Assembly (NCBI GenBank): GCA_035515795.1
Contig: DATJAY010000011.1
Coordinates: 1 to 64,000 of the forward strand
DNA from: Candidatus Acidiferrales bacterium
GTDB lineage: Bacteria; Bacteroidota; Ignavibacteria; Kryptoniales; JAKASW01
Length of the DNA: 64,000 bases
Direction of reading: 5' to 3'
Under the pieces are notes generated by a model. The model saw nothing but the letters and a program-made list of their open reading frames with translations, was not told where the DNA came from and did not search any database. Position numbers and translations under genes: made by a program. Of this stretch, positions 16,618 through 26,235 are shown piece after piece. The stretch's first letter is position 1, and the number at the start of each line of letters is the position of its first letter.

Positions 16618-18582
16618 GACGGTTGCTCTTAATTGCTTCTCAAGCTCTGCCGCTACGGGAAAATTTGATTGCAGCTGGAGAGCTCTTTCTATTGCCTGAA
16701 GAGCCATCTGGTAATCCTTTTCACCAACGTAAGCTTCTGCAAGGTAATACCAGACCTGGGCATCACCATCATTGTAATTTAAAGATGCGGCGAGATGGCC
16801 CTTTGCTGAGTCAACCCTGTTCTCTACAAGATCGATGATGCCGAGCCACTTTTCGCAATATGCATTGGCCTGTAATTGGTTTCTTTTCGTTAAAAAGTAA
16901 TATGCTCCGTCGTAGTCTTTCGCCTTCAGAAGCATAGAGATAGCAAAATCGTAGTTGACCGGGGTGTACGGAAATTGAGTTATCAGCACGTTCATAATTC
17001 GAACGAATGAATCCATGTCTCCTCTTGAATAGTACCATAACGATGCATCCTTGTGAGCAGTCTCCCAACCGATTCTGTCCATGACTACACTATACGCAAG
17101 TGAATCGATGTAATCTTTTGGAGCAAACAATTTACAGGACGGAATTCTTTTTGACTCGCTTACGTAAGGCCAATCGTTTTTTAAATCTTTTATTCTATAA
17201 TCACTTATTACGGAATCGAGCCTCGAGAATGGGAAATTAGCAACTGTAATGCTGTCCTGCTGCTGATCTATAAGACCGAGAGGCTTCGTTTTGGGTAGGA
17301 GTTTCGCTTTTTCCATCTCGCTATAGAAAAGACTACCAATGATCTGATAGCCGCGGAGAGTCGGATGAAGGTGGTCTGTCATGAGATTGTCGCCAACAAT
17401 GTTGTCGGGACTGATTGCTTCGAAAGCCGAATCTACATTTACCACCGGACAATTAAATTCGTTCCCCAATTTACAAATTACTTTGTTGATCGCGGTCGGC
17501 GCTCTAAATCTCAGCGCATCAAGATCTTTTGCATATCTAAATAGTGAATCGGCTGTATGGTAATCTCCTTTTGCCAGCTCCCTTTTTGCCTGCATGAAAA
17601 CCGTGTCGGCACGGGGTAGGCCATCCTCGCTAATTGAAACGAATGGATACTGATCCTTCAGATTGCAGGCAAGAGTTCCTAGGATGACCGGAACATTTTG
17701 TCTCTTCGCCATGTCAAGAATGTCGGTCATGTTTCCCTTAAATTGAGCGATCCCCTCTTCATAAACTTTAGAGCCGAGGGCAATATACTGGTCTCGAGCC
17801 ATGTAGGACATCAGGGTTGCTGTTGGAAGCTGCTTCTTTTCGAAGATCCCGGTCAATCCTTTAATTGCATTTCTTAATAACTGGAACGTTCTGAACTGTT
17901 CAAGATATATGACAAGGTTGACAATGCTCGGCGACGTCCCGAATGACTCCATGGAGCCCACTCCAAGAGCACCATAGTATTCGTTATTTCCGGCATAAAT
18001 AATTATCAAATCCGGGTTCTCTTCAAGAATTCCGAACATGAAGTCTCGCAATGTATAACTGTTTATCGCTGAAATGCCACAATCGACGACCTCTATTTTG
18101 GAATCCGGATATTCAAGACTCAATCGCTGTTCAAGATATCGTGAGAATGACCCGTTCGGAATGAATGGATAACCGGCGGCAGCGCTTTCCCCGAGAACGA
18201 AAATCCGGAACGCGTTGGGCATCTTCATTTCCTCGAAAACGTCGCCGTCCGAGCGCGGAATATTCTGGACATCATGAAAATACTTGGAGGCAATGTCGGG
18301 GTTCAACGTGAATACTTTCTTGACGGGAGTTACTTCCGTTGTATAGTCGTAGCCATTCAGCTTCAGTTCTCCTTCGACGGGATTTACCCACATTGGGTAG
18401 CTGTAACCGTAGTTGAAAATCCGCAGCGCAACTTCAAGAAGCACAAAGAAAAGAATCGGAGTCAGGAGGATGACAAGATAGAAAAGTTTCCTCGTCGGAT
18501 GCTGATCGCCGGCTGTCATTGCCGCATTTGATTTTTCAGGAGATTGTTTATTCTTTTTCAGCTTATTATTAGGCTTGCGCAT
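16606..18582 (-). CDS. Membrane-anchored SGNH/GDSL hydrolase-like protein with C-terminal TPRs
   Basis: About 658 residues. A lysine-rich cytoplasmic N-terminus precedes one transmembrane helix (LFYLVILLTPILFFVLLEVA). The periplasmic region carries SGNH hydrolase blocks: FVLGESAAAGYPF (block I, nucleophile Ser in GES), GNNEYYG (Asn block) and DHLHPTLRGY (block V, catalytic Asp-x-x-His type). The C-terminal ~180 residues contain TPR-like helices (VWYYLAEAYVGEKDYQMALQ). The frame is open to a TTG at 18603; I choose the ATG at 18582, although neither has a clear ribosome binding site. SGNH proteins of this type typically esterify or de-esterify surface polysaccharides; the substrate here is unknown. 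The gene converges on the DUF2141 gene and diverges from the GH2-domain gene. Confidence 0.8.
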   Translation of the reverse strand: MRKPNNKLKKNKQSPEKSNAAMTAGDQHPTRKLFYLVILLTPILFFVLLEVALRIFNYGYSYPMWVNPVEGELKLNGYDYTTEVTPVKKVFTLNPDIASKYFHDVQNIPRSDGDVFEEMKMPNAFRIFVLGESAAAGYPFIPNGSFSRYLEQRLSLEYPDSKIEVVDCGISAINSYTLRDFMFGILEENPDLIIIYAGNNEYYGALGVGSMESFGTSPSIVNLVIYLEQFRTFQLLRNAIKGLTGIFEKKQLPTATLMSYMARDQYIALGSKVYEEGIAQFKGNMTDILDMAKRQNVPVILGTLACNLKDQYPFVSISEDGLPRADTVFMQAKRELAKGDYHTADSLFRYAKDLDALRFRAPTAINKVICKLGNEFNCPVVNVDSAFEAISPDNIVGDNLMTDHLHPTLRGYQIIGSLFYSEMEKAKLLPKTKPLGLIDQQQDSITVANFPFSRLDSVISDYRIKDLKNDWPYVSESKRIPSCKLFAPKDYIDSLAYSVVMDRIGWETAHKDASLWYYSRGDMDSFVRIMNVLITQFPYTPVNYDFAISMLLKAKDYDGAYYFLTKRNQLQANAYCEKWLGIIDLVENRVDSAKGHLAASLNYNDGDAQVWYYLAEAYVGEKDYQMALQAIERALQLQSNFPVAAELEKQLRATVGEK

Positions 18583-18860
18583 CTTAGTGTTCAGCTGCGT
18601 CAACCAGACATGGTGGTAAATATCCGGCGAGCCATTTATCGTTGTGCTTGAAGTATTCCACTAGACTGCTCGATTAAACATACCCGCCTGGTTAAGAATA
18701 ATCAAGCGCGGTATAGTCCAAAGAATTTTGCCTCAGGTAATATTTGATGGAACAATTTCGTAGTATTACCGTAGGTATGAAAGGTTTGTGGTGTGCAGAT
18801 TTTATTATGCGAGACCACGCGGTTGCTTTTGTTCCTTTTCTAAACAGTGGAGGTTGTGAA

Positions 18861-19931
18861 ATGAAATCATTAATGCTTGGAAGCTTCCTTGCAGTTTTCT
18901 TGTCGTCGAGTGTTTACTCGGTGGCGATTGCTCGAACGGACGAGAATCATCGATTATATAATTTGCGAGGCGAGTGGAAATTTCAACTGGGAGATAATCC
19001 GCATTGGGCCGAACCTAATCTCAACGACGACCGATGGGACGAAATATATGTCCCATCAACCTGGGAAGACGAAGGTTACCCCGGATATGACGGTTTTGCG
19101 TGGTACAGGAAACACTTTGATGCTTCTTCCCGCTGGATGTCGAAAGACCTGATCCTCGACGTCGGGATGATCGACGATGCGGACGAGGTATACGTTAACG
19201 GCGAGCTCGTCGGGTCAATGGGTTCGTTCCCTCCGAACTTTGTCACCGCCTATAATGTTCGGCGAAGTTATCCAATCCCTCAAGGCTTGCTCAAGCCGGA
19301 TGGTGATAACGTAATAGCCGTGCGGGTCTATGACGACCATGGAGTCGGAGGCATTACCGATGGGCCAGTGGGTATCTACGAGCGCGAATATCTTGTGCAT
19401 CCCGACATCAGCCTGCCGTCGATGTGGAAATTCAGAACAGGGGACAACATGGAATGGAAAGGAGTCGCTTACGATGACAGCGATTGGAAGAACGTCAGCG
19501 TCCCTGCATATTGGGAAACTCAAGGCTTCAAGGATTATGACGGTTATGCCTGGTACCGCGTAAAGTTCAACGTTCCGGCAGACTTTCAGGACGAGGATCT
19601 CATTTTACTTGTTGGAAAGGTCGACGATTTTGACGAAACGTACTTAAACGGGGAGCGTGTGGGAAGAACAGGGCCGATGCCGAAATATGAAATGGACCGT
19701 CCGGACGGCGATGAGTACGACCAGATGAGAGCTTATATGATTCCTGCGGGTTTGCTGCAGCCGGGGAAAGACAATGTATTGGCTGTCCGTGTTTACGATT
19801 GCTGGCTGGGAGGTGGAATATACGACGGGCCGATTGGTATCACCACCAGACACCACTATCAGAGAGACAGGCATTGGTACAGACGCGTGGAGAATTGGTT
19901 CGATCGCATTATTGAAGACATATTTAATTAG
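18861..19931 (+). CDS. Secreted protein of two GH2-type sugar-binding domains
   Basis: A 356-residue exported protein. The ATG at 18861, with GGAGG 7-8 nt upstream, starts a signal peptide (MKSLMLGSFLAVFLSSSVYS, ending near IAR). The mature protein is an internal duplication: residues ~32-185 and ~190-335 are both jelly-roll domains like the N-terminal sugar-binding domain of glycoside hydrolase family 2. Matching signatures are WKFQLGDNPHW / WKFRTGDNMEW, GYDGFAWYRKHF / DYDGYAWYRVKF, VYVNGELVGSMG / TYLNGERVGRTG and NVIAVRVYDDHG / NVLAVRVYDCWLG. No catalytic TIM barrel follows, so it is more likely a carbohydrate-binding or structural protein than a hydrolase. A basic, aromatic tail (RHHYQRDRHWYRR) ends it. 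Confidence 0.8.
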   Translation: MKSLMLGSFLAVFLSSSVYSVAIARTDENHRLYNLRGEWKFQLGDNPHWAEPNLNDDRWDEIYVPSTWEDEGYPGYDGFAWYRKHFDASSRWMSKDLILDVGMIDDADEVYVNGELVGSMGSFPPNFVTAYNVRRSYPIPQGLLKPDGDNVIAVRVYDDHGVGGITDGPVGIYEREYLVHPDISLPSMWKFRTGDNMEWKGVAYDDSDWKNVSVPAYWETQGFKDYDGYAWYRVKFNVPADFQDEDLILLVGKVDDFDETYLNGERVGRTGPMPKYEMDRPDGDEYDQMRAYMIPAGLLQPGKDNVLAVRVYDCWLGGGIYDGPIGITTRHHYQRDRHWYRRVENWFDRIIEDIFN

Positions 19932-20369
19932 GAGCTTTTCCCCTATGTCTGGCGTTACGATTTCAGAACGCTGGTGCAATAAATTTCATCGTTGACAAAC
20001 GCAGGCAAGTATTTTTCTCTGAGTGAGCAACGGCGTGATCGATAAATAAAGTTGCTTATTAAGAAAGGATTTGTCCGTTGTCATAGTCTTTCTTTTGTTT
20101 TGATAACACCTCCGAGAAACAGAAGGAATCCAACCGATTCCTTCTGTTTTATTCCCGCCTATCACTCGATTAACTCTCTGTATTTGTAGCTTACTGGCTG
20201 GTGATATTCTCTTCACGCGCAAGAGTGATTATTCCCCATTAAATAACCGCGGGTTGGCGATTCATTCCGCACTTCACAGGAATTCACTCCACATACACGA
20301 AATTATCCCGTATCATATCTCAGTAAGACATGTTGAACTTGATCAGCTAACAAATGAGATGAAAGCGAG
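19932..20369 (+). other. Intergenic stretch with one terminator-like hairpin
   Basis: About 440 bases with no supported gene. Apart from the stem-loop at 20117-20149 I see nothing recognisable; a weak start region (AAAGCGAG before ATG 20370) ends it. Confidence 0.5.
20117..20153 (+). terminator. Rho-independent-type terminator
   Basis: A perfect 14-bp stem, AAACAGAAGGAATC (20117-20130) with GATTCCTTCTGTTT (20136-20149), encloses a 5-nt loop and ends in TTTTATT on the plus strand. It probably ends the transcript of the upstream GH2-domain gene, although it lies about 185 nt past that stop codon. Confidence 0.6.
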
Positions 20370-22616
20370 ATGCAATTAATGAAGGTCAGAATGCTCGTTC
20401 AACTTTTATTGTTTCTCTCAGGAGATCTTTTTGGTCAAACGAAGTGGACAGTCATCACAGGAGCCGTCCACGATGAGAATGAATCGCCTCTTGAAATGGT
20501 AAATGTGCAGGTGGTTGGTACATATGATGGGGACGTTACGGACTCTTGCGGGAAATTTCTATTCAGAACGAGTAAGCTAAGAAATGGCGTGCTTCGAGCA
20601 TCGCTGATAGGTTATGAGTCGGTGAACCTCAAGTTGTCATTTTTAGAAAAAGACACCTTGGTTCTCAGCATGGAAATGAACGAGTTGGTCGTGAAGCTGA
20701 AGGATGTTATTGTTGCCGGAAATGCTTTCACAACAGGCGATGAGCCGAAAGCATTAACCCTTCACTCCCTGGATGTTTTTACCACAGCAGGGGCAGCGGC
20801 TGATATCTTTCGAGCGATACAAACATTTCCAGGAGTGGCCGCGATTGATGAGGGTTCGGGGCTATTTGTGCGCGGCGGCGATGTAAATGAGACAACGATA
20901 CTTCTTGACCAAGCAACGGTGGTTCATCCGTACAAGTTTGAATCACCGACGGGTGGTTTTTTCGGTACTATACCGCCGTTTCTAATCGGAGGGACGTTCT
21001 TCTCCTCGGGCGGTTTTTCTGCCCGCTATGGTAACGCACTCTCGGGAGTGTTAGCAATGGAAAGTCTGAATATGCCGTCGAAGTTGTCTTATTCTGTGGG
21101 CATCGGGCTTGCTGCCGGGTCCATCTCCGCCAATATTCCTTTGGATTCCAACTCATTCGGGATTCGTATTTCAGGCAATAAAAGTTTTACGGATGCAATG
21201 CTTCGACTAAACGGTTTTCGCAACAGGTTCACGACTCCACCGGATGGAATCGATGGCAATGTTAGTTTGATATGGAAATACTCGCCCACTGCTCAGATAA
21301 AGTTCTTCAATTTTGTCAGCTCCGATCAAATTGGTGTTCAAGTGGATGAACCTTCCTTTGCAGGCGTGTATGCTTCACGAGAGACCAATTGGTTTCAAAA
21401 TCTTCAGTGGGCCGAAGCAACCGGGCAATGGCTCTTGAAAGGGAGCCTGTCTCTCAATCGGTTTCTTACCGAGCAGGAGCTGGGAAGTTTAGACCTGAAG
21501 CCTTCGGACATTACCTACAAAGCCCGTTTCGATGCGGATGCTGATCTTGATGATGATCATCGGTTGTCGTTCGGAGCCGAGACCGAGAAAATGATCAATA
21601 GGTATGATGGAACGGTTCCCCAAAATCCGCTCGTGCTTGATCCACAGGCAAGCGTCTATACTTTAAACGAAGACTATAGCGCTGTCAGGGTGGGAGTGTA
21701 CTCAGAGGTAGAATCTGCAGTGGCGAAGAGAATAATGACAAGCGTTGGCATCAGGAGCGATTACTATACTTTGTCGAAGGAAGCCGTGGTAGATCCGCGA
21801 GTCTCGCTTCGTTACAACTTCTCGAACGAAATACATGCTCAGGCAAGTTGGGGGATTTATCATCAATTCGCTGAGCCTTACTTGTACAATCAAGTGAATG
21901 GGAATCCACAATTATCAGCACAGTCCGCACGACATTTCACTGCGGGTGCCGAATACTCTACCGAACTTCTCATGTGTCGGGTTGAAATGTATCTCAAGAG
22001 ATATTCCAATCTCGTTCTTCAGACGGAGTCAACTCACTACGCGAACCTAGGTGATGGGAGTGCATCGGGGCTAGATTTCTTTTTAAAGTATGGTGGATTT
22101 CTCATAACTCCGGTGAGCGGCTGGATATCATACAGCTATTTGCATTCTCGCCGGCTACAAGCTCGCAACCTCTCGGAAACCATCGTCTATGAGGAGGCAC
22201 CATCGTCGTTTGATATCACACATAACCTGACAGTCGTGGGAAAAATTCAGCTGATACAATTTTTAAGCTGCGGCTTGACGTTTCGATACGCGACCGGCAG
22301 ACCGGTAACGCCGATTATCGGTGCTATCCAAATTCCAGGAGAAAATTATTTTGAACCTATTCAAGGTCATATAAATTCCGAACGACTCCCTGACTTTGTC
22401 CGGCTGGACGCGAGTTTAGGTTACTTTATGCCGTTCGGCGATTCCAACTCTGCGACGTTTTACTTCGCCGTTTCCAATCTTATGAATAGAGACAATCCGA
22501 TCGACTATGAATACTCGCCGGATTATTCGCAGAAACATTTAAGGACAACAGACTACTTGCGCTCCATTTATTTCGGAGTTGTGCTCTCATTTGGTTCGTA
22601 TGGTATTGATAATTAA
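20370..22616 (+). CDS. TonB-dependent receptor with carboxypeptidase-like N-terminal domain
   Basis: A 748-residue outer-membrane receptor. A signal peptide (ending near DLFGQ, residue 23) is followed by a CarboxypepD_reg-like domain (about 27-110: ITGAVHDENESPLEMVNVQV), then a plug domain (about 125-240) with the typical FRAIQTFPGV, GLFVRGGDVNETTILLDQ and GFSARYGNALSGVLAMES segments, and a beta-barrel to the C-terminus. At under 750 residues it is short for this class, so the barrel loops are probably small. Such proteins import siderophores, cobalamin or oligosaccharides with TonB energy; no substrate can be read from the sequence. A TPR protein gene starts 30 nt downstream, so the two are likely cotranscribed. 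Confidence 0.88.
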   Translation: MQLMKVRMLVQLLLFLSGDLFGQTKWTVITGAVHDENESPLEMVNVQVVGTYDGDVTDSCGKFLFRTSKLRNGVLRASLIGYESVNLKLSFLEKDTLVLSMEMNELVVKLKDVIVAGNAFTTGDEPKALTLHSLDVFTTAGAAADIFRAIQTFPGVAAIDEGSGLFVRGGDVNETTILLDQATVVHPYKFESPTGGFFGTIPPFLIGGTFFSSGGFSARYGNALSGVLAMESLNMPSKLSYSVGIGLAAGSISANIPLDSNSFGIRISGNKSFTDAMLRLNGFRNRFTTPPDGIDGNVSLIWKYSPTAQIKFFNFVSSDQIGVQVDEPSFAGVYASRETNWFQNLQWAEATGQWLLKGSLSLNRFLTEQELGSLDLKPSDITYKARFDADADLDDDHRLSFGAETEKMINRYDGTVPQNPLVLDPQASVYTLNEDYSAVRVGVYSEVESAVAKRIMTSVGIRSDYYTLSKEAVVDPRVSLRYNFSNEIHAQASWGIYHQFAEPYLYNQVNGNPQLSAQSARHFTAGAEYSTELLMCRVEMYLKRYSNLVLQTESTHYANLGDGSASGLDFFLKYGGFLITPVSGWISYSYLHSRRLQARNLSETIVYEEAPSSFDITHNLTVVGKIQLIQFLSCGLTFRYATGRPVTPIIGAIQIPGENYFEPIQGHINSERLPDFVRLDASLGYFMPFGDSNSATFYFAVSNLMNRDNPIDYEYSPDYSQKHLRTTDYLRSIYFGVVLSFGSYGIDN

Positions 22617-22646
22617 TTATCTAATCATTTCAACAGGAGAATAACG

Positions 22647-23432
22647 ATGAAGAAAATTCGATCAAGTATCATTATCAGTTTCATCATTTTTTTATTAGCT
22701 GATATTGGATTTTGTCAAGTGAGGACAGCGGCACAAGCCATATATGAAGCGAAGGAATTAATACGGCAGGGTTCCAATTCCGCTTCAGCGGATAAACTTG
22801 AACAAGCGAGGAATATTCTCGCTCCGTTTGCCTCTGTAGGAGATCGCCAGGAACTGGCAGAATATTATCTCGGATACATAGACTATCAAATGGCAGTCGT
22901 CATAAACCAGATGGATAAAGAAAAAGCACCTGCCTACCTAGACAGTGCAGTTGACCACCTCAAAAGGGCAATTGAAAAAGATGATACCCTGGCTGAAGCT
23001 CATGCACTCCTTTCGAGTTGTTACGGCATACAGATATCTTTTTCTCCGATGAGTGGTATCTGGCGGGGGCCAAAATCCGGATCTGAAATGAGTAAAGCAA
23101 AATCGCTTTCCCCGGAAAACCCGAGAGTAGCTTTGCTTGGGGCGATAGGCACATACAATACTCCTGTGCTATTCGGAGGAGGAAAAGAAAAAGGGTTTGA
23201 AGCATTAAAAAAAGCGGCGGAGCTTTTCGATCGATGGAGAACATCGGATTCGCTCCAACCGGATTGGGGAAGAGAACAAGTCTACGCGTGGATAGGTCTG
23301 GTACATCTTGACAGGAACGAGACAATCCTCGCGTGGAAGGCTTTCGAGAAAGCACTTGAGATCAATCCAGATTATGGATGGGTAAAGTATGTCCTTATGA
23401 AAAAAGTGACATCAGATGCCGATTCACAATGA
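22647..23432 (+). CDS. Exported TPR protein
   Basis: A 261-residue periplasmic protein: signal peptide (MKKIRSSIIISFIIFLLADI, cleavage near GFCQ), then helical repeats of tetratricopeptide type (AEYYLGYIDYQMAV, DTLAEAHALLSSCYG, and AWKAFEKALEINPDYGWVKY). It follows the TonB receptor by 30 nt with the ribosome binding site CAGGAG, and it probably acts with that receptor or organises a periplasmic complex. No enzymatic motif is visible. Confidence 0.75.
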   Translation: MKKIRSSIIISFIIFLLADIGFCQVRTAAQAIYEAKELIRQGSNSASADKLEQARNILAPFASVGDRQELAEYYLGYIDYQMAVVINQMDKEKAPAYLDSAVDHLKRAIEKDDTLAEAHALLSSCYGIQISFSPMSGIWRGPKSGSEMSKAKSLSPENPRVALLGAIGTYNTPVLFGGGKEKGFEALKKAAELFDRWRTSDSLQPDWGREQVYAWIGLVHLDRNETILAWKAFEKALEINPDYGWVKYVLMKKVTSDADSQ

Positions 23433-23524
23433 TGCAGGGTGTGCTCAATTGCAATATCAAAAACAAAATAGGATTACGTAATTATGAACGTTAGCCGAAA
23501 AGCCTTCAACAAACACAAGAAAGC

Positions 23525-24097
23525 ATGAATATGAATTTTGGCATCATTCTAATCACCGTTTCCATCCTTTGGGCAGCATTGGAAATCATCTTAGCCCGAA
23601 GGAAACACTCTCAATTGACGGATAAGCGGATTGATAAATCTTCGCTCCATGTACTATGGGTCACCATTGCTATCTCCGTTAATCTTGGTATCATTGTCAG
23701 CTTTCAGCGCATCGGATATTTTGGAAATGGATCTCGAATCTTTCCGATTGCCGGTCTCACTTTTATTGTCTGTGGTCTGCTTGTTCGTTGGCTTGCCATC
23801 TTTTCTCTGAAGCATCAATTCACTGTGGACGTTTCAATCACGAAAGATCATCGCATCATCAGGAATAGAATTTATCGCTACGTGCGCCATCCGGCATATG
23901 CGGGCAGTTTGCTTTCGTTCTTTGGGCTTGGGCTGTTCTTCGCCGACTATGTCAGCATGCTCGTCATCTTTCTTCCGATATGTTTAGCTTTTCTCTACCG
24001 GATCCGTATTGAAGAGAAATTTCTTATTGATAATTTTGGTGAAGAGTATTTAACCTACTGTGCCCTAACTAAGCGACTCATACCTGGAATCATTTAA
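23525..24097 (+). CDS. Isoprenylcysteine carboxyl methyltransferase-like membrane protein
   Basis: A 190-residue polytopic membrane protein with about five helices. The C-terminal half has the ICMT/phospholipid methyltransferase signature: YRYVRHPAYAGSLLSFFG followed, after two helices, by RIRIEEKFLIDNFGEEYLTY. In this family RHPxYxG and the later E-E pair bind S-adenosylmethionine. Bacterial members methylate lipid or unknown small substrates; the substrate here is not known. The gene lies 92 nt after the TPR gene, on the same strand, possibly in the same transcript. An alternative ATG lies two codons in. Confidence 0.8.
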   Translation: MNMNFGIILITVSILWAALEIILARRKHSQLTDKRIDKSSLHVLWVTIAISVNLGIIVSFQRIGYFGNGSRIFPIAGLTFIVCGLLVRWLAIFSLKHQFTVDVSITKDHRIIRNRIYRYVRHPAYAGSLLSFFGLGLFFADYVSMLVIFLPICLAFLYRIRIEEKFLIDNFGEEYLTYCALTKRLIPGII

Positions 24098-24286
24098 ACT
24101 GGTAGCACTTTGGCTAATAGCACCCCCCCCAAAGCTCACCTTATTAAATATGCGTGTGTGAAGTCTCGGCCACGAACACAAAAGTGTTCGCTCAGTCCCA
24201 TCCGCTGTTGGAAAGGGATTATTCTTTGATGGCAGAACGGTGGTGCGTTTCTAGTGTAGACTATTGATTAATTTAGTAATTGAACC

Positions 24287-25441
24287 ATGGCTTGTGTTAT
24301 CTTTAGTATCAGGCGAATGGAAAAACAAGAAACGATGGATAATAGAATAAGAGATACTCAAATCTCTTCTTTTCAAACCACATCAGGTGAATCTTCGAAG
24401 CCTCGCATCACCAGACGTGGCGTTGGAATTGTCTTAGTTATCTGGTGTGTCTATACATTGCTCGCTGCGATTCCGTTAGCCGAATCTTATCATGTCCCAT
24501 TTTTGAGGGCATTGTATTGGCAGACATTTCAAAGCGCCGTGATGCTTGTCTTGAGTATACCGGTCTGGTTCATCGTCGTTCGTAGGATGTATGCCGCTCG
24601 GTGGTATTGGAAGGCGCTGGTGCATCTCTTTCTTGCTCCCACATACGTTATAGTGAACTACGAATATCTTTATTATTCGGTTTTTTTGTTCGGAGGAAAA
24701 GAAGCCGCCGACCCGTTGAAGACTGGTGCTGGTTGGCTTTTGTACTTCAATTTTCTCATTTATGTTTTACAGTTCGCCTTGTATCATAGCTACGAAATAC
24801 TCAGAAAGCTGCGTGTTAAAGAGAAGGCGACTTTGGAATTGCTGGCTCTCCAGAAAGAACAGGAGCTTGCAACATTAAAAGCGCAGCTCAATCCCCATTT
24901 CCTCTTCAATACGCTCAACAGCATCAGCGCCATGGCGGCGACTGATACCGAAGAAACGCGAACAATGATTGCGCAGCTTGGCGACCTCCTTCGATATGCT
25001 ATAGAAAGCTCGCAGAAAGATTTCGTGTCCTTGAAAGATGAACTTCAATTTATCCAAGATTATGTTGCTTTAGAATCAAAAAGATTAGAAGACAGGCTTG
25101 AAATAGAATTTCAGGTTGACCACTCCCTTGATTCCTTGCTGATTCCTCCGATGATTCTCCAGCCGCTGGTTGAGAACGCGATCAAACATGGAATCGCGCC
25201 CGCCGAGGATGGTGGAAAAGTATGCCTCCGCATCGGCAGACAAAAGGATCGAATAGTTTTCCAAATCTCCGACACGGGGGTCGGCATTTCCTGCGTCAAT
25301 CCGCTCGCGACCACAAATGGTGTCGGCTTGAAAAATATAGATGCCCGCCTGCGGAAAATGTACGGCGATGCGGCGCGGTTGGAGATACAGCCGCGTGTCG
25401 GGGGAGGATGCGAAGTCATGTTTGTTTTACCTTTGTCATGA
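24287..25441 (+). CDS. Sensor histidine kinase, LytS/YehU type
   Basis: A 384-residue membrane kinase. About four transmembrane helices occupy residues ~45-175, then a short coiled linker (KEKATLELLALQKEQELATL) leads to a His_kinase domain with the phosphoacceptor in LNPHFLFNTLNSI and an HATPase domain (LVENAIKHGIAP N-box, ISDTGVGI G1 box, GVGLKNIDARL G2 box). It has no extracytoplasmic ligand domain, so it senses through its membrane part. Other possible starts are ATGs at 24317 and 24335; no clear ribosome binding site decides. It overlaps the response regulator gene by 4 nt (ATGA), so the two are translationally coupled partners. Confidence 0.88.
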   Translation: MACVIFSIRRMEKQETMDNRIRDTQISSFQTTSGESSKPRITRRGVGIVLVIWCVYTLLAAIPLAESYHVPFLRALYWQTFQSAVMLVLSIPVWFIVVRRMYAARWYWKALVHLFLAPTYVIVNYEYLYYSVFLFGGKEAADPLKTGAGWLLYFNFLIYVLQFALYHSYEILRKLRVKEKATLELLALQKEQELATLKAQLNPHFLFNTLNSISAMAATDTEETRTMIAQLGDLLRYAIESSQKDFVSLKDELQFIQDYVALESKRLEDRLEIEFQVDHSLDSLLIPPMILQPLVENAIKHGIAPAEDGGKVCLRIGRQKDRIVFQISDTGVGISCVNPLATTNGVGLKNIDARLRKMYGDAARLEIQPRVGGGCEVMFVLPLS

Positions 25442-26190
25442 AGAAAAACATTACCGCTATACTCGTTGATGATGAACCCCTTGCGCGAAAGCTCGTAAAA
25501 GAATACCTCTTGGATTTTCCTGCCATCAGGGTCATTGGAGAATGCAAGAATGGCAGACAGGCCATCAAAGCGATCAATGAGTGCAAGCCCGATCTTATGT
25601 TTCTCGATATTCGTATGCCCGGCATGGATGGATTCGAAGTTTTGGAACACCTCGATCACTTGCCTCGTATCATTTTCACAACTGCCTATGGCGACTATGC
25701 ATTGAAAGCTTTTGAAATGAACGCTGTCGACTATCTTCTCAAGCCGTATGACCGTAAAAGATTTTCACGGGCAATTCACAAAGTTCTTGACAGAAACTTA
25801 AGAGCCGGCGATGAGATAGAGCGAATCGTCGCCATGCTGCAGCATACGAAATTGCACGAGGGATATCCTGCATGCATCTTTGTGCGTGTCGGTAGAAAAA
25901 TTGTTTCCGTCCAGTTGAGCGATATTGCGTGGATCGAAGCCGATGGTGATTATTCCCAGCTCCATACTGCAGGCGGTACTCATCTATGTAATTTAAGCTT
26001 GAACGCTCTTGAACGGCGGCTGGATCGTTCGCGCTTTTTACGGGTGCACCGTTCTTATATTATTGCAAGTAATTCCATTGAACACTTAGCCGGTGACGGT
26101 GAAGGGGGATACATCGCACTATTGAAAGATAAATCCAGGGTTAAAATAAGCCGGACGTACGCGGCGAAGATACGTCAGTATATTTGGTAG
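25438..26190 (+). CDS. LytTR-family response regulator
   Basis: A 250-residue regulator: N-terminal receiver domain (ITAILVDDEPLARKL with the acidic pair, phosphoacceptor Asp in KPDLMFLDIRMPG, Thr in IIFTTAYGDYALKAF and Lys in VDYLLKPYD) and C-terminal LytTR DNA-binding domain (IAWIEADGDYSQLHT, RFLRVHRSYII). The frame extends upstream to 25222 inside the kinase gene, but the ATG at 25438 overlapping the kinase stop begins the conserved receiver domain. It should be phosphorylated by the upstream LytS-type kinase. Its targets are not identifiable. Confidence 0.9.
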   Translation: MKKNITAILVDDEPLARKLVKEYLLDFPAIRVIGECKNGRQAIKAINECKPDLMFLDIRMPGMDGFEVLEHLDHLPRIIFTTAYGDYALKAFEMNAVDYLLKPYDRKRFSRAIHKVLDRNLRAGDEIERIVAMLQHTKLHEGYPACIFVRVGRKIVSVQLSDIAWIEADGDYSQLHTAGGTHLCNLSLNALERRLDRSRFLRVHRSYIIASNSIEHLAGDGEGGYIALLKDKSRVKISRTYAAKIRQYIW

Positions 26191-26235
26191 TAGAAACTCG
26201 GCGGCGGTGTCGGATTTACTGATTTTTTTCTTACC

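Noticed and set aside
24122-24130. Run of eight cytosines after the methyltransferase gene as a phase-variation tract
   Set aside because: It lies outside coding sequence and away from any promoter box that I can recognise, so there is no support for phase variation.
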